A stretch of DNA of 12,210 nt from Candidatus Krumholzibacteriia bacterium. Lineage in GTDB: Bacteria > Krumholzibacteriota > Krumholzibacteriia > Krumholzibacteriales > Krumholzibacteriaceae. Positions 6,470 through 12,210 of this stretch are shown here, piece by piece. The stretch is from positions 1 through 12,210 of the forward strand of contig JAQTVX010000034.1 of assembly GCA_028706585.1 (NCBI GenBank), in the 5' to 3' direction. Both the position numbers and the translations under genes were made by a program. Position 1 is the first letter of the stretch. Every line of letters begins with the position of its first letter. The notes under the pieces were generated by a model that did no database searches, was not told the DNA's origin, and saw only the letters and a list, made by a program, of their open reading frames with translations.

Positions 6470-7375
6470 TCATTGCTTGATGACGGCTCCGAACCGCTCC
6501 TCGGCGGCCTTCGCCTCCTCGCTGCGCGGATACTCCCTCACAAGGCGACGTGCGACGCCGGCTGCAACCTCCGTCTGGCCCATCGAATCGTACGCAATGG
6601 CCATTCTCAGGAGAGCGCCCGGAACGCGCTTGCCATCCGGATATCGTTGCAGAATCGTCGAGAACTCCCGCAGCGCATCCATGTACACGGTCTGCTCCAT
6701 GAGACATTCGCCCCTGATGAAAAGCACTTCTTCGCCCAAAGGGTCATCGGGGTACTCGACGAGAAATGATTCTGACTCCTCCAGGGCGGCCTGATATTCG
6801 CGCCGGTTGAAATCGAGGTATATCTGCCGGTAGAGCTCCTCTGGAGGAGGAACGGGGGCCGCGAGGCCCCCGACCGTGTCCGTTGCGCCGCCGAGTGCCG
6901 ACAGGCTATCCATGGCGAGGACCCCGGGTGCGGCTCCAATCGTATCGCCCCCGGAGACGCCCGACGCGGGAGAGGCAGCATCACTCCGGTTTCCCGTCGC
7001 CGCCGGCGGCTTGGAGCGCGTCGTATCCGCCGGCCCTGCCTTTCGCCGCTCGGCCGGCCTGAACGAGGAGCTCTCCTCGGCATCGCGCATCGTCTCCTGG
7101 AGCTCGTTGAGCTGATCCTTGAGCTCCTCGAGATCCATCTTGAGCTGCGCGTTGGTTCCACGCGCAAAATCCCGGTTCTCCTTGAGCGCCTGCTCGATCA
7201 CCGAGATCCGTTCACGCAGGATCGCATTCTCCCGGAGAAGGGAATCGACCTTCGCCGACGTGGCGAGGGTTTCGGCCGGCATCCGAAAGAACTTGCGTCC
7301 CCAGCAACCTCCCTCGACAGCAACGAGAAAAGCGAGGAGCGCGCAGATTCCAGCGCGGGCCTTCCATTCCTTCAT
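6470..7375 (-). CDS. cpoB: CpoB/YbgF-like Tol-Pal accessory protein with coiled coil and TPR domain
   Basis: CpoB works in the periplasm with TolA and the peptidoglycan synthase PBP1B, coordinating outer-membrane constriction with septal wall synthesis. The 301-residue product has the right layout. A hydrophobic export signal (about 8-20) is followed by a coiled coil (about 41-98, SAKVDSLLRENAILRERIS onward) and a long Ala/Gly/Pro/Ser-rich linker (about 102-178). A C-terminal TPR domain (about 179-300) contains repeated patterns such as EYPDDPLGEEVLFIRGECL and RYPDGKRVPGALLRMAIAY. It starts nine bases after pal, the classic pal-cpoB order, with a weak GGCGGGAA as ribosome-binding site. Oddity: Cys24 is preceded by V-E-G-G, a poor lipobox because Glu occupies the position normally held by Leu, so it is unclear whether the protein is lipidated, cleaved by signal peptidase I or left anchored. 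Confidence 0.88.
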   Translation of the reverse strand: MKEWKARAGICALLAFLVAVEGGCWGRKFFRMPAETLATSAKVDSLLRENAILRERISVIEQALKENRDFARGTNAQLKMDLEELKDQLNELQETMRDAEESSSFRPAERRKAGPADTTRSKPPAATGNRSDAASPASGVSGGDTIGAAPGVLAMDSLSALGGATDTVGGLAAPVPPPEELYRQIYLDFNRREYQAALEESESFLVEYPDDPLGEEVLFIRGECLMEQTVYMDALREFSTILQRYPDGKRVPGALLRMAIAYDSMGQTEVAAGVARRLVREYPRSEEAKAAEERFGAVIKQ

Positions 7376-7384
7376 GGTTCCCGC

Positions 7385-7897
7385 CTACCGGAGCACCATG
7401 TGTGCCCGGCGGTTCTTCGCCCACGCCGCTTCGTCATGAGCGGCGTCGAACGGCTTTTCCTCGCCGTAGCTGATCATGGAAATGCGAGCGGGCTCGACCC
7501 CATAAGTCGTGTAGAAATCAACGACGGCCTTGGCCCGCTTCTCGCCGAGAGCCATGTTGTACTCGTTAGTGCCTCGCTCGTCGCAATGTCCCTCGACCAG
7601 AATCTTGCTCGATGGGTTCGACATGAGCAGCTCGGCGTTCTTGACGAGCACGTCCTTGTATTCCTCCTTGATGGAATACTTGTCGTAATCGAAGAAGACG
7701 TCCCCGAGAACGAGCTCGACCGGTCTTTCCTGGACGACCGGCGCCTGCTCGATTTCCTTCGGCTGCTCGATCGGCGGCGGAGTCTGAACGGCCGGCTCGA
7801 CCGGCTTCTCCACCGGCGTTACCTGTTTCTTCGCGCATGCGGGAAGAATCATCACCGCAATCACAAGCGCCAGAATCAACCATCTGTAGCGTGCCAT
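7385..7897 (-). CDS. pal: Pal, peptidoglycan-associated outer-membrane lipoprotein
   Basis: Pal is an outer-membrane lipoprotein whose OmpA-like domain binds the diaminopimelate side chain of peptidoglycan and which also binds TolB. With the start at 7897 the protein has 170 residues: a signal peptide ending in the lipobox LPAC (Cys21), a Pro/Glu/Val-rich linker (about 26-62), and the OmpA domain with FFDYDKYSIKEEY, ILVEGHCDERGTNEYN (99-114) and LGEKRAKAV (117-125). Asp106 and Arg121 correspond to the peptidoglycan-binding residues. I chose ATG 7897 rather than the upstream in-frame ATG at 7933. A strong AAGGAGG lies seven bases before 7897, and this start puts the signal peptide at the N terminus (MARYRW). 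The gap from tolB is 152 bases, wider than elsewhere in the cluster. Confidence 0.96.
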   Translation of the reverse strand: MARYRWLILALVIAVMILPACAKKQVTPVEKPVEPAVQTPPPIEQPKEIEQAPVVQERPVELVLGDVFFDYDKYSIKEEYKDVLVKNAELLMSNPSSKILVEGHCDERGTNEYNMALGEKRAKAVVDFYTTYGVEPARISMISYGEEKPFDAAHDEAAWAKNRRAHMVLR

Positions 7898-8049
7898 CGG
7901 CAAACCTCCTTCTTGAATGCGACCCTTCCTCATTAGGCACTCCGAGCGAGAGCGAGACGCGCCGAGCCCGGACCGCCTGTATTAACCACCTGCGCACATG
8001 ATACATGGAAGAGGCACGACGGGGAACCTTTTTTTTGGATGAGTCGTCT

Positions 8050-9315
8050 TCAGCGGCTCGACGACGCGCCCGCGCGCTCGGTCGGAAGCGACGACCAATC
8101 GGCGAATTCCCCGCGAACGACGCGCCTGCGCTCCTTCGTGTCGATATCCACGACCACCACGTAATTCGTTCCGCCCTCCCTGACGGTCGCAGCGATGTGG
8201 CGTCCGTCGGGAGCCCAGCATGGATCCTCGTAGCTCAGATTATCATCGAAGAGGGTCTCCTCGACGAGCCCGTCCGGAGAGATGAGCTTGAGCCGGTAGA
8301 GGTTCCCCTCCCGACAGGAGTACGCGATGAGATCGCCTCTCGGCGACCAAGCCGGGGATTGATTATAGGAGCCGCTCCGCGTGAGACGTCGCACGCCGCC
8401 TCCATAGGCATCCATGATGTAGATCTGCGGGGTGCCGCCCCGATCGGAGACGAACGCGATCTCGGATCCGTTCGGCGACCAAGTGGGCGAAATGTCGATC
8501 GCACGGTTCCTCGTGAGGCGCCTGAGCACCTTGCCCGACGAATTGAGCACGTAGATCTCATGGTTCCCGTTCACGCTCAGCGTCATGAGCATTTCATCGC
8601 GCGGGGCGAAATAGCTCCCAGCGATGTTGATGCCGCGCCACTGCGTCATGAGGTACTTCGTTCCCTTGGCGAGGTCGACAAGGTAGCAGTCCCAGTTCTC
8701 CCGCCGATCGGACGTGTAGCAGAACCTGCCCTGACCGAGCCAGAGGGGAGATACGACGATTTCCCCCTTCGTCATCTGCCGCTCTCCGAAGCCGTCGTAG
8801 TCGACGATGAACAGATTCTTGGACTCCCCTTGCGCACGTCTGAAGAGGATGCGCGTCGTCGCTATGCCGCGCTCGCCGATGAGAAAATAGACGATCTCGT
8901 CGCTCAGCTTGTGGCCCGCCGACCGGACTGCATCATCGCCGAATCGGTACCGCTTGTTGAAAATGATTTCCTTGCTCGAGAAATCGAGGAGCTTCGCGTC
9001 GAGGACATAGGACCCCCCCTCCGATGAGAGCCGTCCCTCGAGGAGCGCCCCTGCCGTCCTCCCTTCCCCCTGCGCCCCGCTCTCCTCGGATTTGAGAGTC
9101 TGAAAGAGACCGGAGTATTCGAGATCGTTCCGGATGACGCCGGTGATGGAGGCCGCGCTCGTGCGCTCCCTTGCGGAAGCGGCCTCGATTTCCATGATCA
9201 CGAGCGGCACCTTCCCCCGTCCGGCGCGTTCGGTCTTGAGATAGATGTCGGTCTGCGCCAAGGCCGCCGGCGCGGCCGCGCAGAGCATGATCAGTGCTGC
9301 GAGGAAACGTTGCAT
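8050..9315 (-). CDS. tolB: TolB, periplasmic beta-propeller of the Tol-Pal system
   Basis: TolB shuttles between Pal and the TolA/TolQR complex in the periplasm. The 421-residue product is normal length. It has a signal peptide with a good signal peptidase I site after ALA (cleavage about 20/21, mature N terminus QTDIYLK). An N-terminal alpha/beta domain (about 35-155) contains ITGVIRNDLEYSGLF and the EGRLSSEG/YVLDAKLLD strands. A WD40-like propeller (about 160-405) follows, with repeated SP-WSP-G--IAF blades, for example ISPTWSPNGSEIAFVSDR (275-292), QSPAWSPRGDLIAYS (319-333) and EDPCWAPDGRHIA (363-375). The start at 9315 lies two bases after the TolA-like stop, with AAGGAA upstream within the end of that gene, so the two are tightly coupled. 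Confidence 0.96.
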   Translation of the reverse strand: MQRFLAALIMLCAAAPAALAQTDIYLKTERAGRGKVPLVIMEIEAASARERTSAASITGVIRNDLEYSGLFQTLKSEESGAQGEGRTAGALLEGRLSSEGGSYVLDAKLLDFSSKEIIFNKRYRFGDDAVRSAGHKLSDEIVYFLIGERGIATTRILFRRAQGESKNLFIVDYDGFGERQMTKGEIVVSPLWLGQGRFCYTSDRRENWDCYLVDLAKGTKYLMTQWRGINIAGSYFAPRDEMLMTLSVNGNHEIYVLNSSGKVLRRLTRNRAIDISPTWSPNGSEIAFVSDRGGTPQIYIMDAYGGGVRRLTRSGSYNQSPAWSPRGDLIAYSCREGNLYRLKLISPDGLVEETLFDDNLSYEDPCWAPDGRHIAATVREGGTNYVVVVDIDTKERRRVVRGEFADWSSLPTERAGASSSR

Positions 9316-9317
9316 AC

Positions 9318-9983
9318 CTATTCCTTCTGCACGAACGTGAAATGGATACCGAGAAACAAATCGGCGAATGCACGTGGGAGCGGCGGAAAAGGCGCGGCGC
9401 TCTTCACGGCCCGCACGGCGGATCCGTCAAAATAGGAATTTCCCGAGCCCGTCTCGATGCGCACGTCGGATACGCTCCCATCCCGCATGAGCTTGAAATA
9501 GACGACGCAGGTGAGCCCGGACACCCCCTCGGAAACGGCCGAAAACCAGTTATCGGAAACCTTGCGCTCGATCGCGGCGAGGAAATAGCCGAAGGGAAAG
9601 CTGGCTGCATCGACAGCGATGCCCGTTCCGGAATTCGTTCCGACGCCGACGGAAACACCGAGCGCCTTTTCGTCCGAGCCGCTGCCGCTGGTTTCCTTCT
9701 TGACCTCGCCCGGTTTCTTGGCGTCCCCCCCTTTCTTCACGTCGGGTTTCTTCGGAACGGGAATCTTCGCTTCCGATTTCTTCGGCGCCTCGATCTTCGC
9801 CGTTCCCTCTTTCCCTTCCTCTTTCGCCGCACCTGGCGGCGCGGAACCGATGAGCGGCTGCAGTATCTTGACGGAGTAGACGCCCTCGGGGAGATTCATT
9901 GAGGGAACCGCCTTGAAAAGAAAGATGAGCGCGCCCATGATCGCGACATGCACGCACAAGGATATACCCAGGGAAAGCCTCAT
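9318..9983 (-). CDS. tolA: TolA/TonB-family energy transducer, in the tolA position
   Basis: The protein transmits energy from the TolQR motor to the outer membrane. It has one N-terminal membrane helix (about 5-23). Ser8 and His12 in SLCVH match the SxxxH pattern that TolA and TonB use to engage the motor. A Lys/Pro/Glu/Ala-rich spacer (about 50-100, with KKPDVKK and DAKKPGEVKK) leads to a C-terminal TonB/TolA-type domain (about 130-219) with AAIERKVSDNWF (136-147), VYFKLMRDGSVSDVRIETGSG (161-181) and FDGSAVRAVKSAAPFPPLP (185-203). At 221 residues it is about half the length of E. coli TolA because the long helical domain II is missing. Position between tolR and tolB makes TolA the best name; TonB is the alternative. 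I chose ATG 9983, preceded by GGGAG. An in-frame GTG at 9998, four bases after the tolR stop, would add five residues. Confidence 0.88.
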   Translation of the reverse strand: MRLSLGISLCVHVAIMGALIFLFKAVPSMNLPEGVYSVKILQPLIGSAPPGAAKEEGKEGTAKIEAPKKSEAKIPVPKKPDVKKGGDAKKPGEVKKETSGSGSDEKALGVSVGVGTNSGTGIAVDAASFPFGYFLAAIERKVSDNWFSAVSEGVSGLTCVVYFKLMRDGSVSDVRIETGSGNSYFDGSAVRAVKSAAPFPPLPRAFADLFLGIHFTFVQKE

Positions 9984-10002
9984 ACTCTCCCGCCCCACCC
10001 GG

Positions 10003-10404
10003 TCACCGCTTCTTCTCTTCCTGCTCCGCGATGAGCCCGAGGTCCTCGATTCCGAGCATCTTGATCCGGGCGATCACCCTCAGAACCGTCTCGTATCGAA
10101 CCCCCTTGTCGGCGCGGAGGAAGGCGCGCGGGGCCGTCGCTTCGATCGCCTTGCGGAATTCCATTGAAAAATCGTTCCAGTCGACCGCCTTCTCATCTAT
10201 GAAGATCCCGCCGTTCTCATCGATTGATACGGTGACGCCTTCCTGTTCCTCGATCTGCTTCGCCTCGGCCTTCGGCAGCCTGAGCTTCACGCCGGCCTGC
10301 AGAAACGGCGCCGTGAGCATGAAAATGATGAGGAGCACCATCGTCACGTCGACGAGGTTCGTGATGTTGATCTCCGCCAGCGGCTTGCGGTCCGAATGTC
10401 TCAT
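10003..10404 (-). CDS. tolR: TolR/ExbD-family motor subunit
   Basis: TolR pairs with TolQ to form the proton channel that drives TolA. The protein is 133 residues, typical of the family. A short cytoplasmic start (ending EINITN) leads into one membrane helix, NLVDVTMVLLIIFMLTAP (16-33). Asp19 is the conserved proton-carrying aspartate near the helix start. The periplasmic part (about 35-128) has the usual VKLRLPKAEA strand, VTVSIDENGGIFIDEKAV, the AFLRADKGVRYETVLRVI segment and a highly charged C-terminal end. GAGGGG about nine bases upstream is the ribosome-binding site. The start lies 13 bases after the tolQ stop. ExbD is the alternative name from sequence alone; the tolB and pal neighbours favour TolR. 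Confidence 0.94.
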   Translation of the reverse strand: MRHSDRKPLAEINITNLVDVTMVLLIIFMLTAPFLQAGVKLRLPKAEAKQIEEQEGVTVSIDENGGIFIDEKAVDWNDFSMEFRKAIEATAPRAFLRADKGVRYETVLRVIARIKMLGIEDLGLIAEQEEKKR

Positions 10405-10417
10405 GGCTGCGGCCCCC

Positions 10418-11164
10418 TCACTTCACTCCGGACGGCGGCGACAAATAATCGCCTTCGCGCTCGGGTGCAGCCGCGTTCTTCCGGAGTTCCGAGTAAGACC
10501 CTTCGACAATCCGGTTTCGGAAGCGGCAGGCGAACGAGCTGAGCTCGTCCTCCTTGCCGCGGATCGATCTCTGAACGTAATTGTAACCGACGACGGCTGG
10601 AATCGCGGCGCCGAGCCCGAAGATCGTCGTGATGAGGGCCACTGCTATCCCCGGACCAACGACGAAGAGGCTCGCCGAGCCCTGCGCTCCCATGCTCAGG
10701 AAGGCGGCCATGATCCCCCAAACCGTTCCAAAGAGGCCGAGCAGCGGGGATATCGTCGCGGTCGTAGCGAGAAACTGAACATAGGTCTCCCACGTCGCCA
10801 CGATCGAGATCGATTCGGCCTCCATGAGCTTATCCAGCGCGGACGGGGTTTTGATCGCTCCGCCTTCCAGCTCGGCGGCCACGGACGAAACGAGCTTTGC
10901 CTCGGGGCTCGCTGTAAACGCTTTCGCGCTGTCTATGAGCCCATGCAGGGAACGCTCGACCCTGAACAGCTCGAGGAAGCGCTCTGTTTCTTTCCGCGAG
11001 CGCTTGAAGAAACGCGCCTTCTCGATCATTATCGTCCAGGATACGACCGAGAGCACGGTAAGAGTCAGCAGAATGCCGTTACCGACCGTCCCACCGTGGA
11101 ATATCACGTCGGATAGTTTCCCCGACACAATCTGCAAGAAAAAGATCGTCCCCTCATGCCCCAT
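10418..11164 (-). CDS. tolQ: TolQ/ExbB-family proton-channel motor subunit
   Basis: TolQ is the pentameric inner-membrane subunit of the Tol motor. The 248-residue protein has three hydrophobic segments: about 28-48 (GNGILLTLTVLSVVSWTIMI), about 128-158 (with TATISPLLGLFGTVWGIMAAF, the MotA/TolQ/ExbB signature) and about 168-195 (VVGPGIAVALITTIFGLGAAIPAV). Thr147 in GTVWG and Thr179/Thr180 in ALITT match the channel-lining threonines of the family. A large cytoplasmic loop (about 50-125) lies between the first two helices. I chose ATG 11164: AAGGAGG at 11171-11177 is six bases away. The in-frame ATG at 11170 touches that site and has no spacer. It is the first gene of the cluster; the ybgC gene that often precedes tolQ is not present, since the next gene upstream is divergent. 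Confidence 0.95.
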   Translation of the reverse strand: MGHEGTIFFLQIVSGKLSDVIFHGGTVGNGILLTLTVLSVVSWTIMIEKARFFKRSRKETERFLELFRVERSLHGLIDSAKAFTASPEAKLVSSVAAELEGGAIKTPSALDKLMEAESISIVATWETYVQFLATTATISPLLGLFGTVWGIMAAFLSMGAQGSASLFVVGPGIAVALITTIFGLGAAIPAVVGYNYVQRSIRGKEDELSSFACRFRNRIVEGSYSELRKNAAAPEREGDYLSPPSGVK

Positions 11165-11194
11165 GTTCATCCTCCTTCGGCGGCACTTTCGGGC

Positions 11195-11223
11195 AACTTA
11201 CTATAGTACCCCCGCGCGGTCAA
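11195..11223 (-). promoter_or_regulatory. Probable promoter region for the tol-pal cluster
   Basis: On the minus strand TTGACC (11223 to 11218) is followed after 17 bases by TAAGTT (11200 to 11195), with a better -10-like TATAGT at 11205 to 11200 only 12 bases from TTGACC. The -35 is good and the matching -10 is weak, so the exact elements are unsure. The location, 20-50 bases upstream of the tolQ ribosome-binding site, is right. ACTATAGT at 11200-11207 is a perfect palindrome. Confidence 0.4.
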
Positions 11224-11379
11224 GAAAGTTTCAGACTGGAGGAACCATATCATTTACAACATTTCCATAAAGTTAGAAAGATCATTTCACGCGAAGACTT
11301 GGCCCAGCGCGTACAAGCGGCTCTCGACCCTCTCCGTAGAATATATCGGGCGGCGCGCCAAAAGAAAGGAGTGTTTGGC

Positions 11380-11408
11380 TTGTAAAATGCGTCCCGGAGA
11401 AGTATAAT
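11380..11408 (+). promoter_or_regulatory. Sigma70-type promoter for the DUF4384 gene
   Basis: TTGTAA at 11380-11385 and a perfect TATAAT at 11403-11408 are separated by exactly 17 bases. The start site would be near 11415, giving an 84-base leader to the ATG at 11499. It is among the best matches to the consensus in the window. Confidence 0.65.
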
Positions 11409-11498
11409 ATCCATGGACCTTTCTGTGCAGCACCGAGATACGAACCCAGCGGGAAAACGACTACCTATGAGCATTCCCCTGGCGAAGGAGTGAGAGCA

Positions 11499-12210
11499 AT
11501 GAAACGAATCACGTTTCTCTTCCTTCTTGCCATCCTGCTGATGCCCCTCCTCGCGTCGCGGATCAGCCCGATCGATCTCAAGAGCGGAAGCTACATTGCG
11601 GACAAACCCGACCCGAGCGAATTTGCCGTCAATATCAATCTGCTCGGGGAGCAAGGTGGATTGTATCGTTCCGGCGAGGAGATACGGCTCTCCTTCCAGA
11701 CGACGAAAGACGCGTACGTCATCGTGTACGATATCGACGTCGATGGGAACGTTCAGCTCCTCTACCCCGGGGACGGCCATCCGGCCGCTTCGGTGGGACG
11801 CATGATGTTCTTTCTCCCCGTGCCGGGGAAGAACGTGCATTGGACGACCGGCGGCAAGACGGGAGTCGAGTACATCCATGCCATCGCGGTGGCCGACCGG
11901 AACAGAATCAACGAGGACGAGCTGTACTTTCTCGCCCAAAACGATCGGCTCTCGGATGAGAAGCGGTTCCGCGTCGATCTGGATCCATATCTCGCCTTCA
12001 ACATGATCGACGAGCAGCTCGTCAGCGGCGCCCAGGACGACCCCCCCGCAACGGATTTCACGTATTTCTACATCAACAAGCGCGTGGATTATCCGCGCTA
12101 CCTGTGCTCCAAATGTCACAGCCCCCAGAAGCTCCCCGATCCATACGCGATGGAATGCCCTGAGGTCGTCATCGAGAAGATCTCATACGATGAGGAGCCG
12201 AGCTACCCAT
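11499..12210 (+). CDS. Exported DUF4384 domain protein with CxxCH motif (3' end cut by window)
   Basis: The visible 237 codons begin with a signal peptide (MKRITFLFLLAILLMPLLAS), so the protein is exported or membrane-anchored. Residues 42-165 match the DUF4384 pattern: GLYRSGEEIRLSFQTTKDAY (54-73), a strand VIVYDIDVDGNVQLLYPGDG (74-93), then VPGKNVHWTTGG and EYIHAIAVADR. DUF4384 domains occur in exported or surface proteins, often as accessory modules; no enzyme activity is known for them to my knowledge. Residues 195-220 hold YPRYLCSKCHSP and a further cysteine at MECP (Cys203, Cys206, His207, Cys220), which could form a metal site or disulfide; CSKCH also fits the haem c pattern. The start is supported by AAGGAG at 11485-11490, eight bases upstream. 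A long frame on the opposite strand is a shadow. The reading frame is still open at the window end, so total length and C-terminal domains are unknown. Confidence 0.85.
   Translation, partial: MKRITFLFLLAILLMPLLASRISPIDLKSGSYIADKPDPSEFAVNINLLGEQGGLYRSGEEIRLSFQTTKDAYVIVYDIDVDGNVQLLYPGDGHPAASVGRMMFFLPVPGKNVHWTTGGKTGVEYIHAIAVADRNRINEDELYFLAQNDRLSDEKRFRVDLDPYLAFNMIDEQLVSGAQDDPPATDFTYFYINKRVDYPRYLCSKCHSPQKLPDPYAMECPEVVIEKISYDEEPSYP

Larger units (their letters stand above)
11165..11498. other. Divergent intergenic region between tolQ and the DUF4384 gene
   Basis: These 334 bases separate leftward tolQ from the rightward DUF4384 gene. They hold the tolQ ribosome-binding site (11171-11177), a probable tol promoter (11195-11223), an AT-rich stretch at about 11221-11290 in which I find no further clear element, a strong rightward promoter (11380-11408), and a leader of about 84 bases with a small in-frame reading frame (11413-11493). 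I see no RNA gene and no terminator hairpin. Confidence 0.7.

Noticed and set aside
8029..8036. Run of eight Ts on the plus strand as a possible Rho-independent terminator
   Set aside because: No plus-strand hairpin precedes it, and the genes here run on the minus strand, where the transcript would read A8 and not U8.
8005..9027. A 340-codon plus-strand frame antisense to tolB
   Set aside because: TolB is unmistakable on the other strand, with signal peptide and propeller repeats; the antisense frame has no recognisable feature.
10031..11116. A 361-codon plus-strand frame antisense to tolQ and tolR
   Set aside because: It spans two clearly assigned genes on the other strand and has no ribosome-binding site or family signature.
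11250..12119. A 289-codon minus-strand frame antisense to the DUF4384 gene
   Set aside because: The plus-strand frame has a promoter, a well-placed ribosome-binding site, a signal peptide and DUF4384 motifs; the minus frame has none of these.

Overview
The window looks like chromosomal housekeeping DNA from a Gram-negative (diderm) bacterium of fairly high GC content (about 60% by eye). A complete Tol-Pal cluster (tolQ, tolR, a TolA/TonB-like gene, tolB, pal, cpoB) and the start of an Rnf complex operon (rnfA) show an outer membrane and an ion-pumping respiratory membrane. The proteins resemble their families clearly but none matches a model organism closely. An uncultivated lineage, perhaps in or near the FCB group, is a guess and not something the sequence proves.

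Layout: (1) 1-582, minus strand: rnfA, cut by the left edge at what is probably its last sense codon. (2) 583-1027: a divergent intergenic region with a good sigma70-type promoter facing right. (3) 1028-3013, plus strand: acpS, then a small unrecognised protein with a nuclease-like core that seems to have lost its active site and has a histone-like basic tail, then a RecB/Cas4-like PD-(D/E)XK protein with four cysteines for an Fe-S cluster. The three are closely spaced and look like one operon. (4) 3010-11164, minus strand: read in transcription order, tolQ-tolR-tolA-tolB, a 152-nt gap, pal-cpoB, a 66-nt gap, two translationally coupled CNNM/CBS membrane proteins (CorC-like and CorB-like), and a DUF1611 protein. 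Its stop codon overlaps that of the nuclease gene, tail to tail. (5) 11165-11498: a second divergent intergenic region with promoters. (6) 11499-12210, plus strand: an exported DUF4384 protein, cut by the right edge.

How the genes work together: TolQ/TolR form the proton-driven motor, the TolA-like protein spans the periplasm, TolB and Pal link it to the outer membrane and peptidoglycan, and CpoB is the usual periplasmic partner. The CNNM/CBS proteins are probably Mg2+/divalent-cation transport or homeostasis proteins. They are unrelated in function to Tol-Pal but may share its transcript. AcpS loads phosphopantetheine onto acyl carrier protein. I saw no CRISPR array, insertion sequence, tRNA or rRNA gene, and no convincing Rho-independent terminator. 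The least conventional part is the pair of nuclease-fold genes behind acpS.
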